From Geothermobacter hydrogeniphilus (GTDB lineage Bacteria > Desulfobacterota > Desulfuromonadia > Desulfuromonadales > Geothermobacteraceae), in the NCBI RefSeq assembly GCF_002898515.1, contig NZ_PPFX01000003.1, forward strand, positions 1-56,706: a stretch of 56,706 nt of DNA. Direction: 5' to 3'. Every line of letters begins with the position of its first letter. The first letter of the stretch is position 1. Positions 35,383-44,261 of the stretch are shown here, one piece after another. The translations under genes were made by a program, and so were the position numbers. The notes under the pieces are model-generated. The model did not search any database. It was not told the DNA's origin and saw nothing but the letters and a program-made list of their open reading frames with translations.

Positions 35383-35480
35383 TGCCGGGAGTGAATTCTT
35401 CGTTGGTTTTAACCGAGTCAGCGCCGATGTCACTGCCGCCAAGCAGGTAGATCTTGCCCCACGGCCGCTGCCGCGGATTC
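35383..35480 (-). pseudogene. Fragment of a Kelch-repeat protein
   Basis: On the minus strand about 30 residues read RPWGKIYLLGGSDIGAD then SVKTNEEFTPG, very like one Kelch blade (GKIYxxGG ... VEEYDP). No start codon, stop or further blades are seen. It lies in the 35265-35727 gap, next to a MITE-like repeat; the rest of the gap holds the operator, the repeat and nothing else seen. Confidence 0.35.
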
Positions 35481-35520
35481 AGACATAGATCAAGAAACAC
35501 GACTACAGCCCTGGATTTGA

Positions 35521-35682
35521 CCTGAATCAGTGGGTTCATGGCGGAGGAAGAGTGCAAGAGCTTGATCTGGATGCGATTTTTAAAAATCTGAGGCGCACCC
35601 TTAGGTTCGCCGGTGATTTCTGGAAAGTGCAGACGGATTAATGACTTGTGCTATTCACCGGCAATGAATTCACTGATTCAGG
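35521..35682 (+). repeat. MITE-like element, copy B (162 bp) with target duplication
   Basis: Terminal repeats CCTGAATCAGTG / CACTGATTCAGG match perfectly over 12 bp. The flanks TTTGA (35516-35520) and TTTGA (35683-35687) form a 5-bp direct repeat. The interior keeps GCGCACCC..AGGTTCGCCGGTGATTT and GACTTGTGC. It defines a subfamily (GTGGGTTCATGG) shared with the 48101 and 36671 copies. Confidence 0.88.
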
Positions 35683-35727
35683 TTTGAAAAAATCGTTCGG
35701 AGGGAGACGGAGACCCAGGGGAAATTC

Positions 35728-36579
35728 TCAGTCGCCCGAGGGGTCAACCCGGGCGGCCAGATCGAAAAACAGTTCCCGATCGAGGATGAGCGCCAGGCCG
35801 TCCGTTTTGCGGCGGCGACCGATGGCGACAATCCAGTTTTTCCATTCGGCGGGGAAAACATCCGCCGCATCGGTGATCAGTTCGGCGGACAACTCCTCGA
35901 CGGCATCCACCGAATCAACCGAAAAGGCGACCTGCGCACCCTCATGCTCCAGGATCACGGCAACCTGCCTTCGGGTCTGCTCCCTTATGGCCTGTCGAAA
36001 CTCGGCGAACAGCCTGATCATGTCGGAGAGTTCGAGTTCTCTGGTCTGCTCGATGAGGGTGTAGGCGGCCTCGAATTCACCGACGACCTCGTACTTTTTA
36101 ACCTTTTCGGCAATCGCGTGGATGGTTCGGTGAGGAGTATCGAATTTTCGCAACAGACCCTGCAGCACCAGGTCATCGGTGGTGTAGGAATCGTACCACT
36201 TGCCGAAGGCGCACTTGCGCGGGTCGGTCGCCAGGGAAAATTCACGTTGTTCCTTGACCGACAGTTCCAACTGATCAAGCCAGTTGCGATGATCATCTTC
36301 CCGCTGATCAATCAGCGAGCAGAGACTTTCGGCCGTCTCGGCAATCGACTTTCTGCCGAGCAGGACGCGAAAGTCGACCAGGGGAACAATCTGCCCGCGG
36401 TGATTGATCGTTCCGGAGAGAAATTTGTCAGCGCCGGGAAGCCTGGTCAGCGGCGGCATCGCCACCATGTCGTGGACATCCAGCGCGTTGATCGCAAAAC
36501 TGTTTTGGTCAATTTTAACCACGATCCACAACTGGTTGCCGAATTCAACCTGCTGACGACAGGCGGTTTGCACAGACAT
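35728..36579 (-). CDS. CheW-like coupling protein with inserted CZB zinc domain
   Basis: The 283-residue protein starts as CheW (about 16-75; INALDVHDMVAMPPLTRLPGAD, GTINHRGQIVPLVDFR) and ends as CheW (about 215-280; VAFSVDSVDAVEEL ... DRELFFDL). Between lies a CZB chemoreceptor zinc-binding domain (about 92-165) with all expected ligands: His in DHRNW, Cys in RKCAFGKWYD, and two His in PHRTIHAIA. CheW normally joins CheA to receptors, and CZB domains sense zinc or hypochlorite, so this could sense directly at the array. GGGGAG precedes the ATG. It lies 156 bp downstream of the chemoreceptor gene on the same strand. Confidence 0.85.
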   Translation of the reverse strand: MSVQTACRQQVEFGNQLWIVVKIDQNSFAINALDVHDMVAMPPLTRLPGADKFLSGTINHRGQIVPLVDFRVLLGRKSIAETAESLCSLIDQREDDHRNWLDQLELSVKEQREFSLATDPRKCAFGKWYDSYTTDDLVLQGLLRKFDTPHRTIHAIAEKVKKYEVVGEFEAAYTLIEQTRELELSDMIRLFAEFRQAIREQTRRQVAVILEHEGAQVAFSVDSVDAVEELSAELITDAADVFPAEWKNWIVAIGRRRKTDGLALILDRELFFDLAARVDPSGD

Positions 36580-36670
36580 GAGGGCTCCCCGGTATCAAGA
36601 TTCAGACAATGAATATCCTATAACCTCTATCGACAACTGGACCTGAAAGTTTAGATTCTGCCGATCGTCA

Positions 36671-36715
36671 CTTGAATCAAGGTATTTCCCGCCGGCATGA
36701 ACCCACGGATTCAGG
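36671..36715 (-). repeat. Short MITE-like remnant (45 bp)
   Basis: The reverse complement reads CCTGAATCCGTGGGTTCATG ... CTTGATTCAAG, matching the left end of the 35521/48101 subfamily and a decayed right end. It lies between the chemoreceptor and CheW-CZB genes. Confidence 0.5.
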
Positions 36716-36735
36716 TGATGGTGTTACGGGACAGG

Positions 36736-38463
36736 TCACTGCAGCAGCAATGCCGGATCAAAACCGATACGGATCGCGCCCCAGTGGCGGCCGTCAATCT
36801 CCACCGGCAGGGAAAGGTCGCTGAGAATTTCCCCGGTATCCCGCATGTAGGTCTGCAGCAGGAAAGGTTCACGATTGCGGGCGCTGCGAAGACCGGTCGG
36901 GTCATCGAACAGCCGCTTGTCGCGACTGTTGACCAGGTCGGTCTCCGCATCCCCGGACAGGGGTTGCGCAAACATGCTGTTATGGGTCGGAGCATAGCCA
37001 TTGCCATCGACCCAGATGGCGTAGATCCCGCCCGCAAGCCCTGCCAGTTCCCGGTCGTAGATTTCCCTCACCCGGCGATCAAAGTGGCGATCGTAACGGG
37101 TCGTGTATTTCTGCGGATCGGTGCCGGCGATGGGCTGGTAGACGGCATCAAAGATATCCACCCCTTGCCGCGCCAGGCTATCCAGCCAGTTGCGGGCCCG
37201 CGCCTGAAAACCACGGGCACGTTGCAGCAACTCTTCAAAGGCGCCGGTGCCGGTGCGGAAAGTCGCCATCAGCTGCTGCATATCCTCGCTGGTACGCTGC
37301 AGATCAACCGCCACCGACCGTGACTGCTCCATCTGCCCGACGACCGCCCGGCTCAGCTCGCCGATCTCGCCAACCCGGGCGTGGACCTGCTGATTGGCCG
37401 ATGCCACCTCTTCGACCGAAGCGGTAATTTCGGCCAGTCGCGCGTGGTTGGCCTCGAACTCTTCGATCATGCCCTGAAAACTGGAGCGGGCCCGACCGGA
37501 AACCTCCATGGTCTGCTCGGCGAACCGGTTGATGCCGTCAGCCTCCGTCAGCGCGGTATCAATATTGGTCAGCATATCGGTAATCTGCGTCGCGATCTGT
37601 TCGCTTGCCCGGTTGGCCTCCTCGGCCAGTTTCTTCACCTCTCCCGCCACCACCGAGAAGCCTTTGCCGGCCTGTCCGGCGCGCGCCGCTTCGATGGCGG
37701 CATTGAGAGCCAGCAGACCGGTCTGGAAGGAGATCCCCTGAATCAGGCCGATGATCTTGCCGATATCACGCGACATGTCCCCCATTTCCTGAATGGTCGC
37801 ATCATGCTTCTGGACCCTCTCCAGCATCTCTTCCATGCTGCCGCTGAGCTGTTGAAAATCATCAAAGGTGGCACGCGCGGTTTCCAGGCTGTGAGACGTG
37901 GTGGCGGCAATCTGCCGGGTGTTGTCGGAAATACCGGCGAGAGCCCCGGTCGCTTCCCGACTGCGACTGAAAATAGCCTGTGCCAGCTGTTCCTGGCTGT
38001 CCGCCTTGCCGGCGGTATCGGCAACCCGGTTGACGACCTTGGCCGATCCGATGGCAATGTTGACGCCCATCTGGCGCAAAGAAAGGACTGTCTCCCGCAG
38101 TCGGCGGATGAAAGCATTGTAGTTGTCCGCCAGGTCGTGAAACTCGTCACAGGTCGGAACCGTAAGCCGGGATTCCAGGTCGGCATCCCCTTCACACATG
38201 GAACTCAGCTGCCGGTTGAGACGATGGACCGGGCGCACAAAAAGAAAACAGAGAAACAGCAGGCTGCCGATCATGCAGAGGATGGACAGGCCGGCCATCG
38301 CCAGCACCGTCTCCTTCAGAGACAGCCCCAGGGCCCCGACCACGCCTGACCAGGTCACGATCACCAACAGCAGCTGCAGGAAAATCAGGAAGGAAAAATT
38401 GCCCACCAGTTTACGGGTCAGGGTATTGAAAAAGGAATTTTCCAAGGTTTTATAAAGGGACAT
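36736..38463 (-). CDS. Methyl-accepting chemotaxis protein with C-terminal sensor region
   Basis: The 575-residue protein has two helices near the N terminus (about 24-46 and 54-76) with almost no periplasmic loop, a HAMP region, and a signalling domain (about 190-430) with the hairpin [15 protein letters not shown] then [17 protein letters not shown]. After it come about 130 residues ([17 protein letters not shown] ... [22 protein letters not shown]) that resemble small-molecule-binding modules of other receptors. So sensing is probably cytoplasmic and C-terminal. ATG 38463 is used; the ORF upstream to 38631 is not supported. Confidence 0.88.
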   Translation of the reverse strand: MSLYKTLENSFFNTLTRKLVGNFSFLIFLQLLLVIVTWSGVVGALGLSLKETVLAMAGLSILCMIGSLLFLCFLFVRPVHRLNRQLSSMCEGDADLESRLTVPTCDEFHDLADNYNAFIRRLRETVLSLRQMGVNIAIGSAKVVNRVADTAGKADSQEQLAQAIFSRSREATGALAGISDNTRQIAATTSHSLETARATFDDFQQLSGSMEEMLERVQKHDATIQEMGDMSRDIGKIIGLIQGISFQTGLLALNAAIEAARAGQAGKGFSVVAGEVKKLAEEANRASEQIATQITDMLTNIDTALTEADGINRFAEQTMEVSGRARSSFQGMIEEFEANHARLAEITASVEEVASANQQVHARVGEIGELSRAVVGQMEQSRSVAVDLQRTSEDMQQLMATFRTGTGAFEELLQRARGFQARARNWLDSLARQGVDIFDAVYQPIAGTDPQKYTTRYDRHFDRRVREIYDRELAGLAGGIYAIWVDGNGYAPTHNSMFAQPLSGDAETDLVNSRDKRLFDDPTGLRSARNREPFLLQTYMRDTGEILSDLSLPVEIDGRHWGAIRIGFDPALLLQ

Positions 38464-38624
38464 GAAAAAGCTCACGACGGCCTCCGGCAGGAACGCGAAA
38501 CCAAACAGGATGCTTTCCGTATCGACCGAAACGATCGGGAACTTGAGGTATACTTGCTCGGGACTGAAGAGCCGTTTATCCCGACGGCATCGCCTTCCGG
38601 TCCCAGAGGAGAAAGGAAGCGACC

Positions 38625-39371
38625 ATGCCAACCACCAACATGTTGCCGTGCCTGCTGCTGGCCGTCAGTATCATCTTCAACCCCGGAAACCTGCGGGCCG
38701 GGTGGTGGGAAAACGGGCAGAAGCTGCTGGAAAATGTAACGGCGCCGCAAGGAAAACCGGCGCTGACCGAAGCAGAAATCGGTTCGGGACTGAAAGAAGC
38801 CTTGCGGATCGGCAGCAAGCGGGTGGTTGACCAGCTCGGCGCAGCCGACGGTTTCAACGGCGACGAGGCCATCCACATCCCCCTGCCGCCGGAACTGGAA
38901 AAGGTCGACAGCGCCCTGACGGTGATCGGCATGGGCAGGATGACCGAAGATCTCGAACTGCAGCTCAACCGTGCCGCCGAAGCGGCCACGCCGAAGGCGA
39001 AAGCCCTGTTCAGCCAGGCCATCCGGGAGATGACTATCGATGACGTGATGGCAATCTACAACGGGCCCGAGGATGCGGCGACCCGCTATTTCAAGGGAAA
39101 AATGTCGGCGCCGCTGGCCGAGGAAATGCGCCCGGTGGTCGCTGACAGCCTGGCCGAAGTCGGCGCCATCCGCAGCTACGACAGCGCCCTGGGCGAATAC
39201 CGCAACCTCCCCTTCGTCCCCGATATTCATGCCGACCTGACCGGCTGGGTGGTGGAGAAAGGACTGGACGGAATCTTCTACTACCTGGCCAAAGAGGAAG
39301 CCGCCATCCGCGCCGACCCGGCCCGGCGCACCACCGAACTGCTGCAGAAGGTGTTCGGCGGAGGGAACTGA
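38625..39371 (+). CDS. DUF4197 secreted protein
   Basis: The 248-residue protein has a signal peptide (cut after about residue 25) and the DUF4197 pattern: [60 protein letters not shown] split over about 125-150 and [15 protein letters not shown] near the C terminus. The family has no assigned function and is found in the periplasm of Gram-negative bacteria. AAAGGAAG precedes the ATG. It is divergent from the chemoreceptor gene; the 161-bp gap must hold both promoters. Confidence 0.88.
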   Translation: MPTTNMLPCLLLAVSIIFNPGNLRAGWWENGQKLLENVTAPQGKPALTEAEIGSGLKEALRIGSKRVVDQLGAADGFNGDEAIHIPLPPELEKVDSALTVIGMGRMTEDLELQLNRAAEAATPKAKALFSQAIREMTIDDVMAIYNGPEDAATRYFKGKMSAPLAEEMRPVVADSLAEVGAIRSYDSALGEYRNLPFVPDIHADLTGWVVEKGLDGIFYYLAKEEAAIRADPARRTTELLQKVFGGGN

Positions 39372-39391
39372 ATCCGGCCGGCAACGCCAGG

Positions 39392-40792
39392 TCAGAATTC
39401 GGCGTGTCCAGGAGTCCGCGGGAAGGGAATCACATCGCGGATATTCTCCATTCCGGTGACGTACATCAGCAGCCGCTCGAAGCCGAGCCCGAAACCGGCG
39501 TGCGGGCAGCTGCCCCAGCGGCGGATATCCCGGTACCACCAGAGCGGCGCGGCATCCATCCCCAGCTCGGCCATGCGGGCATCGAGCCGGTCAAGCCGCT
39601 CCTCGCGCTGCGAACCGCCGACAATTTCCCCGACCCGCGGCACCAGCAGGTCCATGGCGGCCACAGTGCGATCATCGTCGTTCATCCGCATGTAGAAGGC
39701 CTTGATCTGCTTCGGGTAGTCGGTCACGAACAGCGGGCCGCCGACCACCTCTTCGGTCAGGAAGCGCTCATGCTCCGACTGCAGGTCGGCCCCCCACCGG
39801 ACCGGAAATTCAAATGTCTTTCCCGACTTTTCCAGTTCCGCCACCGCCTCGCTGTAGCTCATGCGGGCGAACTCCGCCCGCGCCAGGGCTTCGAGCTTGG
39901 CGATCAGGCCCTTTTCGATCCGCTGATCGAAGAAATCAAGATCCTCTCGGCACTCCTCAAGCACCGCGGTCACCATCGCCCGCATGAAATCCTCGGCCAG
40001 GTCGCAGTTGCCGGCCAGGTCGCAGAACGCGATTTCCGGCTCGATCATCCAGAACTCGGCGGCATGACGGCTGGTGTTGGAATTCTCGGCGCGGAAGGTC
40101 GGGCCGAAGGTATAGACATTGGAGAAAGCGGTGGCGAACAGCTCGGCCTCCAGCTGTCCGGAAACGGTCAGTCCGGCCTGCTGACCGAAAAAGTCCCGGT
40201 GATAATCGACCCCCCTTTCCCCCTTCGGCGGTTTCTCCATTTCGAGGGTGGTGACCCGAAACAGCTCACCGGCTCCCTCGCAGTCGCTGGCGGTGATGAT
40301 CGGCGTCTGCACGTAGAGAAAGCCGCGCTCCTGGAAGAAGCGGTGTACGGCATAGGCCAGGCGGCTGCGCACCCGGAAAACCGCGCCGAAGCTGTTGGTG
40401 CGGGGTCGAAGATGAGCAATGGAGCGCAGAAACTCGAAGCTGTGCCGCTTCTTCTGCAGTGGATAATCCTCGCCGCTGGGTCCGATCAGCTCAATGGCGG
40501 TGGCCTGTAGCTCCCACGGCTGCCCGGCCGCCGGCGATGCAACCAGGTTGCCATGGACGGCAACGGCCGCCCCGGTTCCCAGCCCGTCCGGAAGACCCTG
40601 AAGCAGCTCGGTCGCGGCGACCACCTGCAGCGCGGCAAAGCAGGAACCGTCGTTGACGGCGATGAAACTGACCTCCTTGCCGCGCCGGAGGGTACGCACC
40701 CAGCCGCGGATACAGAGATCGGGCTGGACTTCATTCCGCCGCAGCACCTCCGCGACGGAGCGGATCTTGCGGTTGTCGATGACAGCTGGCAT
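39392..40792 (-). CDS. asnS: Asparaginyl-tRNA synthetase
   Basis: The 466-residue class II enzyme charges tRNA-Asn. The N-terminal OB-fold anticodon domain (about 15-110) has RGWVRTLRRGKEVSFIAVNDGS in parts; motif 2 is TFRAENSNTSRHAAEF (about 230) and motif 3 is GFGLGFERLLMYVTG (about 435), with the Asn-type NIRDVIPFPR. ATG 40792 lies 6 bp after GGAG; the ATG at 40798 would abut it. It converges with the DUF4197 gene. Confidence 0.95.
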   Translation of the reverse strand: MPAVIDNRKIRSVAEVLRRNEVQPDLCIRGWVRTLRRGKEVSFIAVNDGSCFAALQVVAATELLQGLPDGLGTGAAVAVHGNLVASPAAGQPWELQATAIELIGPSGEDYPLQKKRHSFEFLRSIAHLRPRTNSFGAVFRVRSRLAYAVHRFFQERGFLYVQTPIITASDCEGAGELFRVTTLEMEKPPKGERGVDYHRDFFGQQAGLTVSGQLEAELFATAFSNVYTFGPTFRAENSNTSRHAAEFWMIEPEIAFCDLAGNCDLAEDFMRAMVTAVLEECREDLDFFDQRIEKGLIAKLEALARAEFARMSYSEAVAELEKSGKTFEFPVRWGADLQSEHERFLTEEVVGGPLFVTDYPKQIKAFYMRMNDDDRTVAAMDLLVPRVGEIVGGSQREERLDRLDARMAELGMDAAPLWWYRDIRRWGSCPHAGFGLGFERLLMYVTGMENIRDVIPFPRTPGHAEF

Positions 40793-40939
40793 GACCATCT
40801 CCTGTACCGGACAGGACTTCCGGTTGGAAAATCCTGCCGAATGTTTATTGTTATCAAACTTATTTCTTGGCGCTGCAGATTATCTCTGTTCAGCTCCCCG
40901 TGCTCAAGAAATTTTCCGCCCACAACCCTCATTCAGGTC

Positions 40940-40988
40940 TTGCAGAGTTCAAGGATACTACAGTAAAATCCGGTTTTCTGAAACCGGA
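40940..40988 (+). promoter_or_regulatory. Promoter-like site with hairpin before the ketoacid oxidoreductase operon
   Basis: TTGCAG (40940-40945) and TAAAAT (40964-40969) are 18 bp apart. At the expected start lies the hairpin TCCGGTTT-TCTG-AAACCGGA (40969-40988), which could control message stability. The rest of 40793-41137 shows no gene; it also must hold the asnS promoter. Confidence 0.4.
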
Positions 40989-41137
40989 CTTGCCCTCGAC
41001 AGCCAATGCACGCATCCCCACCGCCCGGACCGTGCGCGGCCCGGACCGGCCAGCAGTGAAGATTCCTTCCTGAACCAAAGCCAGTCCGCAAACAGGGAAA
41101 CATCCGCCCGCCACCCGCGCGGCGACAAGGAACAGGC

Positions 41138-41362
41138 ATGAAGAAACTGACGATCGATGAAACCTACTGCAAGGGCTGCGGCCTCTGCGTCGATGTCTGC
41201 CCGAAGGGGCTGCTCGCACTGTGCGAAGAGATCAACCGCCTCGGCTTCACACCGGCCACCATCAGCCCGGAAAACCTTGAAGCCTGCGTCAGCTGCGCGC
41301 TCTGCGCCCAGGTCTGTCCGGACGTGGCCATCCGCGTCGCCAGGGAGGTGAAAGAGAAATGA
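41138..41362 (+). CDS. 2-ketoacid:ferredoxin oxidoreductase, 2x[4Fe-4S] delta subunit
   Basis: The 74-residue ferredoxin-like protein has CKGCGLCVDVCP (about 11-22) and CVSCALCAQVCP (about 52-63), which bind two [4Fe-4S] clusters and pass electrons to external ferredoxin. It overlaps the alpha subunit by 4 bp and begins the four-gene operon delta-alpha-beta-gamma (KorDABC/VorDABC order). Confidence 0.9.
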   Translation: MKKLTIDETYCKGCGLCVDVCPKGLLALCEEINRLGFTPATISPENLEACVSCALCAQVCPDVAIRVAREVKEK

Positions 41363-42429
41363 GTCAATCAACACCAGCACGCGTCTTCCTGAAAGGCAAC
41401 GAAGCGGTCTGCTACGGCGCCATCGAGGCCGGCTGCCGCTACTATTTCGGCTACCCGATCACGCCGCAGAGCGAAATCCCGGCCCTGATGTCCAGCGAAC
41501 TGCCGAAGCACGGCGGCCAGTTCCTGCAGGCCGAAAGCGAGGTCGCCTCGATCAACATGCTGCTCGGTGCCAGCGCCTGCGGCGCCCGGGCGATGACCTC
41601 GTCATCCAGCCCCGGCATCTCACTCAAGCAGGAGGGAATCTCCTACCTGGCGGGCAGTGAACTGCCCGGGCTGATCGTCAACATCTCCCGTTCCGGCCCC
41701 GGGCTCGGCGGCATCGACGCCTCCCAGGCCGATTATTTCCAGGCGGTCAAGGGCGGCGGTCACGGTGACTACCGGATGATCGTCCTGGCCCCCCATTCGG
41801 TGCAGGAGATGTACGACCTGACCATGCACGCCTTCGATCTCTCCGACCGCTACCGGATGCCGGCCATGCTGCTCGGCGACTCCCTGGTCGGCCAGATGAA
41901 AGAGGCAATCGAACTGCGCCCCCGACCTGAAGTCGAGCTGCCGGCCAAGGACTGGATCGTCACCGGCAAGGGCGAGCGCAGCGAACAGCGCATCGTCAAA
42001 TCACTGTTTCTCGGCGACGGCGAACTAGAAGCCCACAACCGTCACCTGCAGGCCAAGGCCGAAGCCCTGCGGGCCAACGAGGTGATGGCCGAGGAGGTCG
42101 CCCTGGATGACGCCGAACTGGTCCTGGTTGCCTTCGGCGCGGCGGCGCGGATCGCCAAGACCGCGGTGCGGATGGCCCGGGAGACGGGACTCAAGGTCGG
42201 CATGCTGCGACCAATCACCCTCTTCCCCTTCCCCGAACGGCACCTGGCCCGTCTGGCGGAAACGGCGCGCCGCTTCCTCTGCATCGAACTGAATACCGGG
42301 CAGATGGTCGAGGATGTGCGCCTGGCGGTCAACGGCCGGCGTGAAGTCCATTTCTACGGCCGTCCACCGGGAACCGGCTCGCTGCCGACCCCCGAAGAAC
42401 TGTACGAGCAGATCCGAGAAAGTTATTGA
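41359..42429 (+). CDS. 2-ketoacid:ferredoxin oxidoreductase alpha subunit (KorA/VorB family)
   Basis: The 356-residue protein has the pyrimidine-binding start FLKGNEAVCYGAIEAGCRYYFGYPITPQSEIP (in parts), the CGARAMTSSSSPGISLKQEG segment and a C-terminal domain II (LVAFGAAARIAKTA). With the beta subunit it binds TPP and oxidatively decarboxylates a 2-ketoacid to the acyl-CoA, or makes ketoacid in reverse. 2-oxoglutarate and 3-methyl-2-oxobutanoate enzymes are hard to tell apart by eye; both fit the operon. Confidence 0.9.
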   Translation: MSQSTPARVFLKGNEAVCYGAIEAGCRYYFGYPITPQSEIPALMSSELPKHGGQFLQAESEVASINMLLGASACGARAMTSSSSPGISLKQEGISYLAGSELPGLIVNISRSGPGLGGIDASQADYFQAVKGGGHGDYRMIVLAPHSVQEMYDLTMHAFDLSDRYRMPAMLLGDSLVGQMKEAIELRPRPEVELPAKDWIVTGKGERSEQRIVKSLFLGDGELEAHNRHLQAKAEALRANEVMAEEVALDDAELVLVAFGAAARIAKTAVRMARETGLKVGMLRPITLFPFPERHLARLAETARRFLCIELNTGQMVEDVRLAVNGRREVHFYGRPPGTGSLPTPEELYEQIRESY

Positions 42430-42437
42430 GGCCGATC

Positions 42438-43199
42438 ATGACCATGCAAACCGTTTTCGAACGTCCGAAATCGCTGAAAGATGTCCCGAGCCACTTCTGC
42501 CCCGGCTGCCATCACGGCCTTATTCACCGCCTGGTCGCCCAGAACCTCGACCGCCTCGGGCTGCAGCAGCAGACCATCGGCGTCGCCTCGGTCGGCTGCA
42601 GCGTCTTTCTCTATGCCTACCTGGATGTCGATGTCATCGAGTCACCGCACGGCCGCGCCCCGGCCGTCGCCACCGGCGCCAAGCGGGTGCAGAGCGACAA
42701 ATTTGTCTTCACCTACCAGGGGGACGGCGACCTGGCGGCGATCGGCACCAGCGAGATCATCCATGCCGCCAACCGCGGCGAAGCCTTCAGCGTGCTGTTC
42801 GTCAACAACACCACTTACGGCATGACCGGCGGGCAGATGGCCCCGACCACCCTGCTCGGCCAGGAGTCAGCCACCTCTCCGGGCGGCCGCAGCGCCGAAC
42901 GGGACGGTCACCCGATCCGCATGGCCGAGCTGCTCGCCCAGCTGGACGGGGTCGCCTATTCGACCCGGGTGGCGGTCGACAACCCGCAGCATGTCCGCCA
43001 GGCCGACAAGGCGATTGAAAAGGCCTTCCGCCTGCAGCGTGACGAGGGCAGATTCGCTTTCGTCGAGATCCTGTCGACCTGCCCGACCAACTGGGGGATG
43101 GACCCGCGGCAGGCCAACGCCCGGGTCGCCGAGGAGATGATCCCCTGTTTCCCGCTGGGCACCTTCAAGGACACCCAGAGCCAGGAGGGCAACCAATGA
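42438..43199 (+). CDS. 2-ketoacid:ferredoxin oxidoreductase beta subunit (TPP-binding)
   Basis: The 253-residue protein has the TPP motif GDGDLAAIGTSEIIHAANRG and NNTTYGMTGGQMAPTT, with FCPGCHHGL near the N terminus and STCPTNWGM near the end, as in KorB proteins. The ATG at 42438 is preferred over the TTG at 42426, because GAGG precedes it. It follows the alpha subunit by 8 bp and overlaps the gamma subunit by 4 bp. Confidence 0.9.
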   Translation: MTMQTVFERPKSLKDVPSHFCPGCHHGLIHRLVAQNLDRLGLQQQTIGVASVGCSVFLYAYLDVDVIESPHGRAPAVATGAKRVQSDKFVFTYQGDGDLAAIGTSEIIHAANRGEAFSVLFVNNTTYGMTGGQMAPTTLLGQESATSPGGRSAERDGHPIRMAELLAQLDGVAYSTRVAVDNPQHVRQADKAIEKAFRLQRDEGRFAFVEILSTCPTNWGMDPRQANARVAEEMIPCFPLGTFKDTQSQEGNQ

Positions 43200-43738
43200 C
43201 CTACGATGTTTTCATGGCCGGCTTCGGCGGCCAGGGGGTGCTGATGATGGGCGACCTGCTGGCGCGGGCGGCAATCTTCGAAGGGAAGAATGTCTCCTAC
43301 TATCCCTCCTACGGGGTGGAGAAACGGGGCGGAGCGGCAACCTGCACGGTCGTGATCTCCGACCAGGAGGTCGGTTCACCGGTGATCGGCCAACCGGGCG
43401 CGGCGATCATCCTCAACCAGCTTTCCTGCGACAAGTACCTGGAGAAGGTCCGCCCCGGCGGATTCTGCCTGCTCAACAGCTCCCTGATCGAGCTGCCGGC
43501 CAATCCACGCGATGATATCAACCTGCTCTCCGCCCCGCTGACCGAAATCGCCCGGGAAACCGGCGGCGACCGGCTGCTCAACATGGTCTCCCTCGGCGCC
43601 TACGTCACCGCCACCGGCGCGGTCGACGCCGCCAGCCTGGAGAAGGCTCTGGAACAGGCACTGCCGAAACGCAATCACCGCTTCATCCCGATGAATATCG
43701 AGGCGATCAAGCGCGGCGCGGCGCTGGTGGAGAAATAG
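43196..43738 (+). CDS. 2-ketoacid:ferredoxin oxidoreductase gamma subunit
   Basis: The 180-residue protein has GFGGQGVLMMGDLLARAA, PSYGVEKRGGAATC and IILNQLSCDKY, the pattern of the gamma domain that binds CoA in these complexes. It closes the operon and is followed by a hairpin at 43798. In anaerobes this complex links amino acid or TCA intermediates with low-potential ferredoxin. Confidence 0.92.
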   Translation: MTYDVFMAGFGGQGVLMMGDLLARAAIFEGKNVSYYPSYGVEKRGGAATCTVVISDQEVGSPVIGQPGAAIILNQLSCDKYLEKVRPGGFCLLNSSLIELPANPRDDINLLSAPLTEIARETGGDRLLNMVSLGAYVTATGAVDAASLEKALEQALPKRNHRFIPMNIEAIKRGAALVEK

Positions 43739-43797
43739 ATCTGCCGCCAGCCAGGAAGATCAAAAGCAAAAACAGCTTGAGATTGAACCCAAATCAA

Positions 43798-43832
43798 AAC
43801 GGCCATTCCCGCAAGGGGATGGCCGTTGTTGT
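43798..43832 (+). terminator. Terminator-like hairpin after the oxidoreductase operon
   Basis: AACGGCCATTCCC-GCAA-GGGGATGGCCGTT is a strong stem, followed by a GTTGTC stretch with only a weak T run. Confidence 0.6.
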
Positions 43833-43874
43833 CTTCATGTCGAGATTGAAGGCTGAACATAACGCCACTGACGG

Positions 43875-44150
43875 GTGTTGTCGGCCGACCCCTCACCCCC
43901 AAAACCGGCGGGAGCGCCCGCCATGCGCCTCACTTTTCTTGCTTGCCCAAGAAAAGTAAGCAAAAGAAGGGCACCCGACGAAGCCACCCTGCGGGTTCCT
44001 TCACTCCGGAGCCGCCCGGCGGGAGGCATGAAAACTCGGCTGACGCCTCAGACATTCATGCCTCTATTTCCTCCGGCCGTCCCCTCCGTTCAGTGGCTTC
44101 CACGGGGGAAGGGAACGGCAAGATCGAAAAAAAACCAGCACTACCGCCAC
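43875..44150. repeat. Non-coding repeat-like stretch with CTTTTCTTG/CAAGAAAAG hairpin
   Basis: Within the 523-bp gap 43739-44261 this stretch has the inverted repeat ACTTTTCTTG / CAAGAAAAGT (43932-43957) followed by AAGCAAAAGAAGGGCACCC, a sequence type that I have seen repeated in many proteobacterial genomes. The minus strand reads LLLLTFLGQARK, a false ORF pattern typical of it. No real gene is seen. Confidence 0.45.
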
Positions 44151-44169
44151 AAGGTGGTCGAGACGTGTG

Positions 44170-44255
44170 TAGATGCAAGGCGTCTCGCAACTGAAGGAGT
44201 GAGGTGTAGCGGCAGCTACTCCGCAGCGACTGAAGGTGCGAGCAACGCAGCAGGC
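44170..44255 (+). repeat. Long-hairpin dispersed repeat, copy 5
   Basis: It keeps AGATGCAAGGCGTCTCGCA, GGAGTGAGGTGTAGC..GCTACTCCGCAGCG and TGCGAGCAACGCAGCAGG. The inner stem CTCGCA / TGCGAG and the tip GTAGC / GCTAC are new sequences that still pair. It ends 7 bp before the prfC stop codon. Confidence 0.7.
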
Positions 44256-44261
44256 GGATGC

